A stretch of 64,000 nucleotides of DNA. Origin: Bacillota bacterium. GTDB taxonomy: Bacteria; Bacillota; Bacilli; Paenibacillales; NBRC-103111. This document shows positions 15,700 through 24,876 of this stretch, one piece after another. How positions within the stretch are numbered: position 1 is the stretch's first letter; the number at the start of each line of letters is the position of its first letter. The DNA lies in assembly GCA_023386955.1 (NCBI GenBank), contig JAEWIS010000033.1, positions 62,001 through 126,000 on the forward strand, written 5' to 3'. The notes below the pieces were generated by a model. That model ran no database searches. It was not told the DNA's origin and saw only the letters and a program-made list of their open reading frames with translations. Both the position numbers and the translations under genes were made by a program.

Positions 15700-16647
15700 T
15701 TATTTGGCTACCGTATCAATTACCATAATGATGAAGAGAATGGTCAAATAATTAATCGAATAGACGAATACTCCTTTGGACCATTGGATATCGTCCTTGG
15801 CCCTAAAGCCTCGGGCGCATAACACCACCCAACCCAATCCCAGGATCAGGGAAGAAACCAGGTAGATCAGCCCCACATAATCGTACGTATAAAGAAGTAG
15901 CGAAACCGGCACCAGCGGGATGACATACCGCATCATGCTGATTTTGGTCCGGCGGTTCCCCTTCACTACCGGCAGCAGCGGATAACCGGCGGCGCGGTAT
16001 TCCTCTTTTCTGCGGATACCCAACGCCCAGAAGTGGGGGGGCTGCCAGAGAAGCAGGATCAGGAACAGGATCAGTGCGCCTTCATCAATTACGCCCATTA
16101 CAGCAGTGTACCCGATAACCGGTGGCACCGCACCGGAGATAGCGCCGACGGCCGTGCTCCAGACCGAGGTGCGCTTCAGCCAGGCGGTATACACCCACAC
16201 ATAAACGAAAAACCCCAGAAAACCCAACCAGGCAGTCAATGGATTCACCAAAAAGCCCAAAATATTCAACCCGGCCACAGCCAAAACGATGCCGTATACC
16301 AGAACCACCTTCGGCATCATAACACCGGCGGGAAGCCCTCTGTCCTTGGTACGCTCCATCTTGGCATCCATGTCCCGGTCCAGATAATTATTCAGCACAC
16401 ATCCGGCTGCCATAACCAAAGCGGTTCCCACTAAGGTCCACAGCATCAACAGCCAGTCTACCTCCAGCTTGGATGCAATCCAGAAGCCCCCGAAGGTGGT
16501 AATCAAATTCGACATCAGAATGCCTGGTTTGGTAACTTGTACGAAATCCCGCCAGCTTAGCTTGCGCGCCGCAGTACCGCCGGCAGTGGAAGCCTCTGCT
16601 GTTGCGGAGTCATAGCGGTCTTGCTTCTCTATCGCAGCTTGTTCCAC
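15700..16647 (-). CDS. ctaB: protoheme IX farnesyltransferase (heme O synthase)
   Basis: A 315-residue UbiA-family integral membrane prenyltransferase that adds a farnesyl group to heme b to make heme O for cytochrome oxidase assembly. The first Asp-rich motif is in NNYLDRDMDAKMERTKDRGL, and KPGILMSNLITTFGG is the family's N-terminal signature. About eight to nine membrane segments. A GTG at 16647 with GGAGGAAG about eight bases upstream was chosen; this gives a 25-residue Ala/Thr-rich leader before the first domain. ctaA and the oxidase genes are not adjacent in this window. Confidence 0.93.
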   Translation of the reverse strand: MEQAAIEKQDRYDSATAEASTAGGTAARKLSWRDFVQVTKPGILMSNLITTFGGFWIASKLEVDWLLMLWTLVGTALVMAAGCVLNNYLDRDMDAKMERTKDRGLPAGVMMPKVVLVYGIVLAVAGLNILGFLVNPLTAWLGFLGFFVYVWVYTAWLKRTSVWSTAVGAISGAVPPVIGYTAVMGVIDEGALILFLILLLWQPPHFWALGIRRKEEYRAAGYPLLPVVKGNRRTKISMMRYVIPLVPVSLLLYTYDYVGLIYLVSSLILGLGWVVLCARGFRAKDDIQWSKGVFVYSINYLTILFIIMVIDTVAK

Positions 16648-16879
16648 GAAGCAACTTCCTCCCTTATGTCTTTCATTATAATGATTATAATAGCAATGCT
16701 CCGACCCTTTGACAACTAAACGGACCAACCAAGTCCAGGCAATTGTCCAGGCATAGGTCCAGTTCTGCTCTTTTTTTCAAGTTTCCTTCATTTCGGGTTT
16801 GTCCCCCATGAATGTTCAGACCGGGCATCTGCATAGATTGAACAAGAGGCTGGTTTTTTGCGGCGGAAGGAGTGACGGC

Positions 16880-17305
16880 ATGGCAGTTATCAAAACAAAC
16901 TCGGAGCAGACCAAACTTCTGGCCAGACTCATGCGTGCGGAGGCCGAGGGCGAAGGCGAGCTGGGAATGCTGATGGTGGGCAATGTAGGTGTCAACCGGG
17001 TTCTGGCCAATTGCCTGGATTTCAAGAACATCCGGGATTTGCAGCAGATGGTTTTCCAGCGTCCGGGTGGGTTTGAGGCAACGGTCAAGGGATACTTTTA
17101 CCAGAAGGCCCGTGACCGGGACATCCGGCTGGCCGAGCGGGTGATCAGAGGGGAGCAGCAGCATCCGGCCTCCAATTCGCTATGGTTCTTCAGGCCTTCC
17201 GGAGGCTGTCCCGCCCAGTGGTATAATCAGCCGAACACTGGCAGGTACAAAGCCCATTGTTTCTTTTCCCCGACAGCTGAGAACTGCCCGGCGGTTTACA
17301 GGTAG
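16880..17305 (+). CDS. cwlJ: cell wall hydrolase CwlJ (spore cortex-lytic, SleB family)
   Basis: A 141-residue protein covering the Hydrolase_2 (SleB/CwlJ) domain and nothing else, the normal size of CwlJ. Key stretches: LLARLMRAEAEGEGELGMLM with the catalytic Glu, GNVGVNRVL, and the C-terminal GCPAQWYNQPNTGRYKAHCFF. CwlJ breaks down cortex peptidoglycan during calcium-dipicolinate-triggered germination. The ATG at 16880 has AAGGAGTG seven bases upstream; earlier in-frame codons are not used. gerQ follows after 48 bases, the same arrangement as in B. subtilis, where GerQ is required for CwlJ localisation in the spore coat. Confidence 0.93.
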   Translation: MAVIKTNSEQTKLLARLMRAEAEGEGELGMLMVGNVGVNRVLANCLDFKNIRDLQQMVFQRPGGFEATVKGYFYQKARDRDIRLAERVIRGEQQHPASNSLWFFRPSGGCPAQWYNQPNTGRYKAHCFFSPTAENCPAVYR

Positions 17306-17353
17306 CTTGCAGTTATTCACACTTTTATCCATTAAAGGAGGTTTGTAAGTACA

Positions 17354-17794
17354 ATGATGAACTATCCCTACGGCAAGCCCACCCCTTATCCGTATCCGGG
17401 TGCCATGCAGGCCCAAGCGGCAGCGACTCCCCCGTTGTACCCCGCTTCCGGCTCCGTAATCCCCGGTGCACCCACAGCAGCCGCACCGGGCAGCCTTGTT
17501 CCCGGACAACTGCCGCTTGAGCAATCCTACATTGAGAATATCCTGCGGCTGAATCTTGGTAAAGTGGCAACCTTGTACATGACCTACGAAAACAACCGGG
17601 AATGGAATGCCAAGATCTTCAAGGGCAAGCTGGAAGCCGCCGGCCGGGACCACATCATCATCAGTGACCCGCAAACCGGTATGCGTTTTCTGCTGTTGAT
17701 GGTGAATCTGGATTATATCACCTTCGATGAGCCGCTGAACTACTATTATCCGCTTCAGCCTGGCCAATCCCAGGCTCCGGCACAGCCGCGGTAA
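17354..17794 (+). CDS. gerQ: spore coat protein GerQ
   Basis: A 146-residue protein. The first 50 residues are Pro/Ala/Tyr-rich and low in complexity, and the conserved C-terminal part reads SYIENILRLNLGKVATLYMT, IFKGKLEAAGRDHIIISDPQ and MVNLDYITFDE, the GerQ signature. GerQ is a coat protein crosslinked by transglutaminase in B. subtilis and is needed for CwlJ function. AAGGAGG lies nine bases before the ATG. It forms an operon with cwlJ and ends at the hairpin at 17828. Confidence 0.95.
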   Translation: MMNYPYGKPTPYPYPGAMQAQAAATPPLYPASGSVIPGAPTAAAPGSLVPGQLPLEQSYIENILRLNLGKVATLYMTYENNREWNAKIFKGKLEAAGRDHIIISDPQTGMRFLLLMVNLDYITFDEPLNYYYPLQPGQSQAPAQPR

Positions 17795-17827
17795 GCATAT
17801 CGAACCATCAGAATATCAGAAAAAATA

Positions 17828-17860
17828 ACGGGCTTCCGGAAATCCGGTGGGCCCGTTTTT
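17828..17860 (+). terminator. Rho-independent terminator of cwlJ-gerQ
   Basis: ACGGGC (17828-17833) pairs with GCCCGT (17851-17856) around CCGGAAATCCGG, followed by a T run. It also ends next to the convergent pentapeptide gene. Confidence 0.85.
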
Positions 17861-17862
17861 GC

Positions 17863-18519
17863 TTATTCCTTTATAATGAGGCCGAAGAGCGGAGCCAATA
17901 ATCCCGCTTGGGAGGCATCAATCACACAGCCCCTCAGATCCTCCGGCTCAGCCGATAAGGACAGGAAATCGCAGTTGCTCAGATCAATGCCCGAAAGGCT
18001 GGTTCCCGACAGAACCGTCTGTTCAAGCTTCATTCCCTCCAGCTGGGTATGCTGCCACGAGGAATGGTAACAGTCCGCATGAGCCATGGAGCTGTTCTTG
18101 AGCTGCACATGCCGCCAGTCATTAAAACGGAGAACGGTATAGCCCATATTGCACTCCTCTACCGTCACATCCCGCCAAACCGAATCGGTAAAATTGGTGC
18201 CCAACAGCTTACAATTGCGGAAGGACACACGGTGAAGCGCCCCCTCCTGAAAGTTCGTATTGGATAAATCGCAGTTTTCAAACACTACGTCCAGGAACTC
18301 GGTATTTTGCAAGGCCGCTCCGCTGAAGGACACATTGCGGAACAGGACGCCGTCAAACCTTACCTTGCGGGCCTGCCAGTGTCTCAGCTCCATATCCGCA
18401 AATTCAGCCGTCTCCACCAGCTGTCCATCCTCCGGCTCAGGGAAACCCTCATCCGCTTTGGTGAGCACTGACGGCAGCGTCGGAGCCGACGGACCGGGAA
18501 TCTTCTTTTTGGTTGCCAC
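17863..18519 (-). CDS. pentapeptide-repeat protein (paralog of 8606-9241)
   Basis: A 218-residue protein with about 20 pentapeptide units from residue 40 to 180, for example GVLFRNVSFSGAALQNTEFL and NTNFQEGALHRVSFRNCKLL. The first 25 residues are basic and Pro-rich (ATKKKIPGPSAP), absent from the paralog at 8606. The GTG at 18519 was chosen because AAGGAGG lies seven bases upstream. The two copies share order and spacing of repeats, including the closing GIDLSNCDF and EDLRGC blocks, so they come from one ancestor. Function unknown; DNA mimicry is possible for the family. Confidence 0.85.
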   Translation of the reverse strand: MATKKKIPGPSAPTLPSVLTKADEGFPEPEDGQLVETAEFADMELRHWQARKVRFDGVLFRNVSFSGAALQNTEFLDVVFENCDLSNTNFQEGALHRVSFRNCKLLGTNFTDSVWRDVTVEECNMGYTVLRFNDWRHVQLKNSSMAHADCYHSSWQHTQLEGMKLEQTVLSGTSLSGIDLSNCDFLSLSAEPEDLRGCVIDASQAGLLAPLFGLIIKE

Positions 18520-18644
18520 TTTGTTGCCTCCTTGTCTCCTTTGAGGAAAAAAGGACACCCTTGGGCGTCCTGATAATACGTATGTATGTTCTACACTCTT
18601 CTAAAATCATTGTAGCAAAATGGGGCGGGTTTGAAAAGATATCC

Positions 18645-19538
18645 TTAGCTGCCCAGAAAAGCAATCAGCAGGATGCCCGAAAGGACAATAGCCGAGGCGG
18701 TTAGTCGCCTGGCTGGAAAACTCTCCTTCAACAACACCAATCCAAGCACTGTACCAAACACAATGCCGATCTCCCGCAAAGGGGCCAGCGAAGCCACTTC
18801 AGCTTCACGGATGGCGAAGAGAAACAGCAGATAGGAGCCCGGGGAGAGGATCGCTCCCAAAAGAATCCTGCCCCATCCGGAGGTTAAAATTGGCAGCATC
18901 CGCCGACCTTGTCTGATTACCGCCGGTGTCAGCCCCAGCACAAAGCCGATATTCGTCACCTCCAGGATCGCCAGCGGCGAAAGATGCTGCAAATTCCATT
19001 TATCCACCAGGGTGTAGCAGGTGATGGTGACGCCCACCCCCAAAGCCATAACCACAGGTTGTGTCCATTTGGAAGAGGCCCCGGCGTTTTCCGGTCCCTG
19101 GGATGCATCAGGAGGGCGGCTGCCTTTTCCCATCACGGCAAAACCCGCCAGCATCAGCACAATTCCCGCCCATCCCCACAGGGTGAGGCGCTCCCCCAAG
19201 AAACAAACCCCCGCCAGCGGAATCAGCAGGGTGGGGGTTCCCCGCATCACCGGGTACACCTGGGACAGGTCCCCCCGCCTGTAGGTATGCGATAACAGCC
19301 AGGCATAAAAGGCCTGCAAAGCTGCGGAGCAGACAAGCATCCCCAGTGCTGCGGGAGAGAGGACTGCCCGGCTCATCTCACCTGCCAGGAGGGGCAGTAA
19401 GAGGATGGTGGACGGCATAAAAATACACCATAAATAAACAGCCTTATCCGTACTGCTTTTGGTGAGCAAATTCCACACCGCATGGGCCAGTCCGGAGCAT
19501 ATCACTAGGATTAGGGAGAATGACACGGAGATCCACAT
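18645..19538 (-). CDS. EamA/DMT-family transporter
   Basis: A 297-residue membrane protein with ten transmembrane segments arranged as two EamA repeats (SGLAHAVWNLLTKSS in the first; LAPLREIGIVFGTVLGLVLL and a final LTASAIVLSGILLIAFLG in the second). EamA carriers export amino acids, nucleotides or other metabolites; the substrate is not readable. The ATG at 19538 is chosen by family fit; none of the possible starts has a good ribosome binding site. It follows the DeoR-type regulator gene on the same strand after 139 bases and may be controlled by it. Confidence 0.8.
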   Translation of the reverse strand: MWISVSFSLILVICSGLAHAVWNLLTKSSTDKAVYLWCIFMPSTILLLPLLAGEMSRAVLSPAALGMLVCSAALQAFYAWLLSHTYRRGDLSQVYPVMRGTPTLLIPLAGVCFLGERLTLWGWAGIVLMLAGFAVMGKGSRPPDASQGPENAGASSKWTQPVVMALGVGVTITCYTLVDKWNLQHLSPLAILEVTNIGFVLGLTPAVIRQGRRMLPILTSGWGRILLGAILSPGSYLLFLFAIREAEVASLAPLREIGIVFGTVLGLVLLKESFPARRLTASAIVLSGILLIAFLGS

Positions 19539-19677
19539 CCTTTTATTCACATTGTTTTCAACTAAACACAACTACACACCATTAAATACATACAAACACA
19601 CATTTTACTCCAAAGAAAACCTGACCGACGGCATACCGACGCCGATCAAGCCGCAACCCTCATTCATGCGCAGACTG

Positions 19678-20445
19678 TTATCTGCTGATTACTTCGATCC
19701 CCTTGCTCTTGAAAGACTCCGCGAACTCCGGCTCAACAGCGGAATCCGTAATCAGGCATTCCACCTCATCCGCTCCGCAAACCTTCAACAGAGACACGGC
19801 GCCGAGCTTGCTGCTGTCAGCCAGGGCAATGGTCCGTTTGGCGTTTTGCAGCATCACCTTCTTCACCTGCACCTCGCCGATGCCGTAGTCCGTCAATCCC
19901 TCCTCCAGGGTGGCCCCGCTGATGCTCATGAAGAACAGATCCGCATGAAACATGGCGGTAAACTGCTCCGCCAGCTCGCCGATCATGCTTTGCTCCTCAT
20001 TGTGGAGCACGCCGCCGGGAAGAATAATCCGGTACCCTGGCACATCCGACAGTTCCTGGGCAATGGCCAGGGAGTTGGTAATCACCGTAAGCCGGGTGAT
20101 CTGGTTCTTCAGCAGCCGGGCCAAATGGTGATTGGTCGTGCTGGCATCCATGGCAATGGACATCCCCTCGTTTACGAAACGGGCGGCAATGCGGGCTACC
20201 TCCCGTTTTTCCTCCACATACGCCCCTTCGCGCATGTTGAGCGGCAGCTCCTTGGTATAATCCAGCCGGGACAGGACCGCTCCTCCATGCACCCGTCGCA
20301 GGCGGCCCGCCTTCTCCAGATGCTCCAGATCCCGGCGGACCGTCTCGAAGGAAACGTTGAACCGCTCCATCAATTCGGAGGCTTTAATGGCCTTCTCCTC
20401 TTGAAGCCTCTCCAGAATCGCCTGATGCCGCTGCTGGGCAAACAT
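19678..20445 (-). CDS. DeoR/GlpR-family transcriptional regulator
   Basis: A 255-residue protein with an N-terminal winged helix (RHQAILERLQEEKAIKASEL, then VSFETVRRDLEHLEKAGRLR, then RVHGGAV) and a C-terminal sugar-phosphate sensing domain with MDASTT, VITNSL, LPGG and DSSKLG. Members repress sugar or polyol genes and respond to phosphorylated sugars. The ATG at 20445 has GGGGA six bases upstream. It lies between the EamA transporter gene and the polysaccharide locus, on the same strand as both. Which one it controls is not clear from the sequence. Confidence 0.88.
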   Translation of the reverse strand: MFAQQRHQAILERLQEEKAIKASELMERFNVSFETVRRDLEHLEKAGRLRRVHGGAVLSRLDYTKELPLNMREGAYVEEKREVARIAARFVNEGMSIAMDASTTNHHLARLLKNQITRLTVITNSLAIAQELSDVPGYRIILPGGVLHNEEQSMIGELAEQFTAMFHADLFFMSISGATLEEGLTDYGIGEVQVKKVMLQNAKRTIALADSSKLGAVSLLKVCGADEVECLITDSAVEPEFAESFKSKGIEVISR

Positions 20446-20590
20446 ATCCATTCCCCTTTCCGTGTGCTGGTAATGTCCATATTCTACCACAGCGCAGCCT
20501 GGGCGATCGACATGGATAGCTCAATTGCTCCCTTTTCAAGCACCTGCTTCCGCATGAGACAGTCTGAATAGCTTCAGCCTGCTGGATATG

Positions 20591-20684
20591 CTGTCCGGGG
20601 GGCTATCCGAGGAGATGCCCGGAGGGCTGTCAGAGCAGATGCCCGGGGGGCTGTCAGAGCAGATGTCCGGGGGGCTGCCCGGGG
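20591..20684. repeat. 24-base tandem repeat, about four copies
   Basis: The unit is close to ATGCCCGGGGGGCTGTCAGA plus GCAG, repeated with small differences (CCGAGG, TCAGAG, GTCCGG variants). It is a multiple of three bases but the frame has no credible gene around it. Confidence 0.7.
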
Positions 20685-20691
20685 TTTATCC

Positions 20692-20865
20692 TGCAAAAGT
20701 GCAGTTATTTCTCACTACAGTGCCACATTTGCTCTCCTATCTTGCAAAAGTGCATCTATTTTGGGCTGAAACCTTCAGATGGGTACAATCCGCCGGAAAT
20801 ACATGCACTTTTGCATTTGGGCCCCCGCTGAAGCGGATAACAGGCAAAATACATGCACTTTTGCA
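20692..20865. repeat. four copies of a TGCAAAAGTGCA palindromic element
   Basis: Copies at 20692-20703 and 20743-20754 read TGCAAAAGTGCA on the plus strand and are followed by TATTT after two or three bases. Copies at 20804-20815 and 20854-20865 read the reverse complement and are preceded by AAATACA. The copies thus form two direct pairs facing each other. The palindrome alone could form a small hairpin; opposite copies could form a much longer one. They lie downstream of the polysaccharide locus. Confidence 0.75.
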
Positions 20866-20932
20866 TGATGTATGCACAGACGGGAAAACAAATGCCTGCA
20901 ATACGCTACCTCTTGCGGTTACCTTTATCCGC

Positions 20933-23062
20933 TCACCCAAACACGGGCGCCTCTCCGTTCCAGGCCAGCACCATCCGGCCAAGGGGCGACTCCTCCACCG
21001 TAAGCCGGCCGTCTTCCCCAAGCTCTGCCCGGATCATTCCCTCCGGCAGACACACGGCCCGGCCTGCCGCTTCATCATAATGAAAGAAGTGGAGGAACAC
21101 CGTTACTCCTTCGCCCTCCACCCTGCGGACAAGCGTATGCCGATTTCTCCCTGCAGGATTGCCGGGCGTAATGGCACTGAGCAGAGCCGAAGGACGGGAG
21201 CACCAGCCATACTGAGTCAGCATGCCCCGGTCCGCCGCCCACACCAGAGGCCGGGCCGCCCCCCGCTCCAGGCAGAGACGGCGGGGATCCCGGAACAGAA
21301 CCGGATCCAGACGGCAAAACCCTTCTTCCGTAGGCCCGCCCAGCAAATCCGGGTCCCCCTCCAGCATACCGTCCACATGCAGCAGAAAATCCGCCTGCCG
21401 GGGGTCAGGCAGCAGCACTCTTACGGCGTCCACCACCCAGTTGTCCCGGACCAGACAGGTTCTGGCCAGCTCTACCCCCTGATAGGACGGCTCATGCCAC
21501 GGCCGCAGCTCTGCAGGAAGCACGATGCGGTCCTTAAACAGGTAATCCTCCCGCTTCCAGTCCACAGCCGCACAAACCCAGGAGCCCCAAGTTTCCAGAC
21601 CAAAACCCAACCGCCTGCCGTCCGCAGGGGGCTGATCCATACCGTTCACCGCCACCGTATTATGGGAAAAGGTATGCTTAAACCAGCCGTAATGCAAGGG
21701 CATGGCATAAGGAACGGTTCCGGCATCCTCCAAAAGAGGAATGCCGCAGGCCGACAGGGATATATTCAGCTGGTCCATATGGTCATGCTCACCGCCGAAA
21801 GGGCCATGCTTCACCGTCAGATGCAGCCCGGCCGCTCCTGGCAGCCGGGTCAGACCCGAGCCTGCCGAGGACTGGGGCTGCTCTACCAACAGGCGCAGCT
21901 CCTCCATGGCCTCACCCGCTTCACCCGCTTCCTCCGCCAGATTCATGCCAAAGCATAGGGCAAATACCGAATCCCGCTCCACCGGCCGGTAACCCGGCAG
22001 GGAAAGCCCCGGCCCCGCCCCCATGCGCCCGTAAGCCGTCTGCAGATAGGCCCGGTAGCGGGCGTCCCCGAACCAGGACAGCCCCAGCTCGTAATACGGC
22101 GCATACGTGCCGATATTCGCCTTGCTGGTGGCGTCATGGCGGCGGAGAAAGGAGCCGTCGGGCTGGATAAACCGGAGGGGGAAATCCAGCATCCTCCGGA
22201 TGGGCTCCAGCCCCCGGACAGCCCACGGCGTATTCTCTACCGCCCAGCCATACTGGAGAATGGGATGCAGAGCGTAGAAGTGGTAATTTACCACCCCTTC
22301 ATACCACAGGCCATCCTCCAGAACTCCCCGCCGAAGCTGGTCCAACAGCCCGTATTCCCCCTCCAGTCCCGCACGGTGAAGCTCCTCATCTCCCAACAAA
22401 AAGCCCAGCAGGGAAATAGCGGAGGTGATCAGCACCGCGTGATTATGGATCTGGGCTTCCTTGCGGGCAATGAGGAATTCTGCACATGGCTGCAAAAGTC
22501 CCCGGCGAATGGCCTCCTCCTCACCCGCCTCAAACGAGCTGCGGACCATCTGAAACGCCAGCCCCAGCTCCAATATCCAGTGAGCTTCATCCAGAGTCTG
22601 GGCAAACAGCTTGCCCGGACCGTTGTAGGGAATATCCCCGTGGATCTCCCAGCCCGCATAATATCGGGCATAATCCAGCAGGATATCCCGCACCCGCCGA
22701 ATATAATCCTCCCGGCCGTCCAATCTGCCGCACAAGGCCATGTGGAAGGCCCCGATACCCAGAGAATGATGGGCCAGCCCGATCCAGCAGGCATCGTAGC
22801 ACTGTCCCGTGTACACCCGGCCGCATACGGTGCAGCGGTGCTCCTGGGGCCGGCTCCAGTCAAAGGCCAGCCTGGCCGCATCCTCCCGGCAGTGGTAATA
22901 GTGGCCCCACTCTCCTCGGTCTCCGGCAGACATGCGGAAACGGACGGCAAACGCCTCCCCGGCTTTCCCGCGCAAACGCTCCAGGGCGGGAGCGAATTCA
23001 GGCAGCCGGGCATTGACGCAAGCCCTCTCCAGAAGCCCGGTATGCGTTTGTTCCCGATTCAT
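20933..23062 (-). CDS. heparinase II/III-family polysaccharide lyase-like protein
   Basis: A 709-residue protein. Residues about 100-380 are the helical (alpha/alpha)-toroid part with IHNHAVLITSAISLLGF (conserved Asn-His). Residues about 400-640 are the beta-sandwich heparinase II/III domain, with KHGPFGGEHDHMDQLNISL (metal/His site) and WFKHTFSHNTVAVNG. These enzymes cleave uronic-acid-containing polysaccharides by beta-elimination. There is no signal peptide, so it acts inside the cell on oligosaccharides. The start codon overlaps the stop of the upstream GH35 gene (ATGA), so the two are translationally coupled. The substrate is unknown; a galactose plus uronic acid polymer is suggested by the GH35 partner. 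Confidence 0.87.
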   Translation of the reverse strand: MNREQTHTGLLERACVNARLPEFAPALERLRGKAGEAFAVRFRMSAGDRGEWGHYYHCREDAARLAFDWSRPQEHRCTVCGRVYTGQCYDACWIGLAHHSLGIGAFHMALCGRLDGREDYIRRVRDILLDYARYYAGWEIHGDIPYNGPGKLFAQTLDEAHWILELGLAFQMVRSSFEAGEEEAIRRGLLQPCAEFLIARKEAQIHNHAVLITSAISLLGFLLGDEELHRAGLEGEYGLLDQLRRGVLEDGLWYEGVVNYHFYALHPILQYGWAVENTPWAVRGLEPIRRMLDFPLRFIQPDGSFLRRHDATSKANIGTYAPYYELGLSWFGDARYRAYLQTAYGRMGAGPGLSLPGYRPVERDSVFALCFGMNLAEEAGEAGEAMEELRLLVEQPQSSAGSGLTRLPGAAGLHLTVKHGPFGGEHDHMDQLNISLSACGIPLLEDAGTVPYAMPLHYGWFKHTFSHNTVAVNGMDQPPADGRRLGFGLETWGSWVCAAVDWKREDYLFKDRIVLPAELRPWHEPSYQGVELARTCLVRDNWVVDAVRVLLPDPRQADFLLHVDGMLEGDPDLLGGPTEEGFCRLDPVLFRDPRRLCLERGAARPLVWAADRGMLTQYGWCSRPSALLSAITPGNPAGRNRHTLVRRVEGEGVTVFLHFFHYDEAAGRAVCLPEGMIRAELGEDGRLTVEESPLGRMVLAWNGEAPVFG

Positions 23063-24876
23063 GCTTGACCCTCCTCCCCTAAAACGGGAAGGCTTCCCAG
23101 CTCGGGCCGATCCTGGAGAACCACCGCCGCCTTCTCCGTATGATGCAGCTCCAGCACGGTCAGCTCATTCCAGCCCTGCCGCAGAAGCGGACCCGGCAGA
23201 TACAGGGTCTCTTGCGGCCCTGCCGACCAGTACCGGCCCAGATTAAAGCCGTTCACCCAGACAATTCCCTTGGTCCAGCCCTCCAGCCGGACGAAGGTGT
23301 CGCAACAGACCTCCGCGTGAAAGCCTCCCCGGTAAAAGGCAGGCCGGTCCCCTTGAAGAGCCGCAGATGCGGATGCAGATTCAGCCGTCCTGTCTCCTTC
23401 TTCGCCAGCCTCAAAGGGCAGCTTCTCCACCGAATCCAGAGGAAGAGGATATATGGTCCAGCCGAACTGGAACTGGTTATTCAGCCTCACCCCTTCGGTG
23501 ATCCCCTTACGGTCCATCAGCTTAGGGCCATAATTGACCCGCCCCATATTCTCCGCCAGAATCCGCAGCCTTGCCCCCTCTGGCGGCACTGTCACCGGCA
23601 GCGGCCGGGGATCCCAACGCTCCACCGTGCCGATAAACCGTTCATCCACAAATACCAGCGCCCGGTCATGCACCTCTTGCAGATGCAGCAGCTCCTCCGT
23701 GCGCGGACCCGTCAGTTGGGTTTCATACAGAATAAAGCCGTAGCCCTGACCCAGGTCCTCCATCGGCTCCGGCGCTGTCCGGAATACCGGAGCGGACAGC
23801 TGCCCGGCCACATCCAGCAAGTCCAGCCGCTCCGTCAGCTCCACCACCCCGTAAGCGCATGTAGCCGCAGGGGCAGGCATCGCCACCGGGGCCGGACCAA
23901 AGTGCTTCTCCAGCACCTGCTTCACCGCATGATACTTGGACGTATACTCCCCGCTTTCCGAAAGAGGCGCGTCATAGTCGTAGCTGGTGACAGTGGCTTC
24001 ATACTTGGCGTCATAGTTGGCGCCATTATAAAATCCGAAGTTGGTCCCCCCGTGGAACATATAAAAATTCACCGATGCCCCCAGCGCAAGCATCCGGTCC
24101 AGCACCTCCGCCGTATCTCCGGCCTCCCGAGTGTGATGAGGAGTCAGCCAATGGTCGAACCAACCGTTCCAATATTCCATACATACAAGCGGGTCCTCAG
24201 GCCGGTATTGGCGGAAGGTGCGGAAGGCCTCCTCCGGCCGGGAGCCGAAGTTCACCGTCGCAAGCGTCCCCGGCAGGGTTCCCCCTTGCAGCATGCCGTT
24301 CTCCGGGCCGTCCGACGTAAACAGCAGCACATCCACGCCGCGGCGGATAAGTCCCTGGCGCAGATAATCCAGATAAGCCGTGTCATTGCCGTAGCTGCCG
24401 TATTCATTCTCCACCTGCACCGCCAGCACCGGTCCGCCCCGGGTGGACAAAAGAGGCAGCAGCTCCGGGATCAGCGCGTCATAATAGGCGTCCACCTTGG
24501 ACAGGTACAGAGGGTCCATACACCGCAGGCGCAGGCCGGGATAACCTAGCAGCCAGGCAGGCATTCCGCCGAATTCCCATTCGGCGCAGATATACGGGCT
24601 CGGGCGGAGGATCACATGAAGCCCCAGCTCACCGGCCAGCCGCACAAAACCCGTCACATCCGCCAGACCGCTGAAACAGAACTGGCCTTCCTTGGGCTCA
24701 TGGAGATTCCACGGAATATAGGTCTCCACCGTGTTGAAGCCGCATGCCCGGAGCTTCAGCAGCCGGTCCCGCCAATACTCCGGCACCACGCGGAAATAAT
24801 GGATAGCTCCGGATATAATCCGGAGGGGCTCTCCTCCCCAAAAAAACCGGCCGTCGGCCGTTTTTAGCATATTCAT
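23059..24876 (-). CDS. GH35 beta-galactosidase
   Basis: A 605-residue GH35 enzyme. The N-terminal TIM barrel carries SGAIHYFRVVPEYWRDRLLK, the acid/base Glu in QVENEYGSYG, and the nucleophile Glu in CMEYWNGWFDHW. YMFHGGTNFGFYNGA is also diagnostic. Two beta domains follow and end with WVNGFNLGRYWSAGPQ. It removes terminal beta-galactose. No signal peptide, so cytoplasmic. The ATG at 24876 follows AGGAGG at a rather long 13 bases. It overlaps the lyase gene by four bases and sits 73 bases after the AraC regulator gene, within the same minus-strand transcription unit. Confidence 0.92.
   Translation of the reverse strand: MNMLKTADGRFFWGGEPLRIISGAIHYFRVVPEYWRDRLLKLRACGFNTVETYIPWNLHEPKEGQFCFSGLADVTGFVRLAGELGLHVILRPSPYICAEWEFGGMPAWLLGYPGLRLRCMDPLYLSKVDAYYDALIPELLPLLSTRGGPVLAVQVENEYGSYGNDTAYLDYLRQGLIRRGVDVLLFTSDGPENGMLQGGTLPGTLATVNFGSRPEEAFRTFRQYRPEDPLVCMEYWNGWFDHWLTPHHTREAGDTAEVLDRMLALGASVNFYMFHGGTNFGFYNGANYDAKYEATVTSYDYDAPLSESGEYTSKYHAVKQVLEKHFGPAPVAMPAPAATCAYGVVELTERLDLLDVAGQLSAPVFRTAPEPMEDLGQGYGFILYETQLTGPRTEELLHLQEVHDRALVFVDERFIGTVERWDPRPLPVTVPPEGARLRILAENMGRVNYGPKLMDRKGITEGVRLNNQFQFGWTIYPLPLDSVEKLPFEAGEEGDRTAESASASAALQGDRPAFYRGGFHAEVCCDTFVRLEGWTKGIVWVNGFNLGRYWSAGPQETLYLPGPLLRQGWNELTVLELHHTEKAAVVLQDRPELGSLPVLGEEGQA

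Larger units (their letters stand above)
20446..20932. other. 487-base intergenic region rich in repeats
   Basis: No gene is supported here, although one frame stays open through the tandem repeat. The region holds a 24-base tandem repeat (20591-20684) and four copies of a TGCAAAAGTGCA palindrome (20692-20865), listed separately. It separates the polysaccharide locus from the DeoR gene. Confidence 0.6.

Noticed and set aside
20588..20935. CRISPR array suggested by short repeats
   Set aside because: The 24-base units are directly adjacent with no unique spacers, and the palindromes are in opposite orientations at uneven distances; no cas gene is near.
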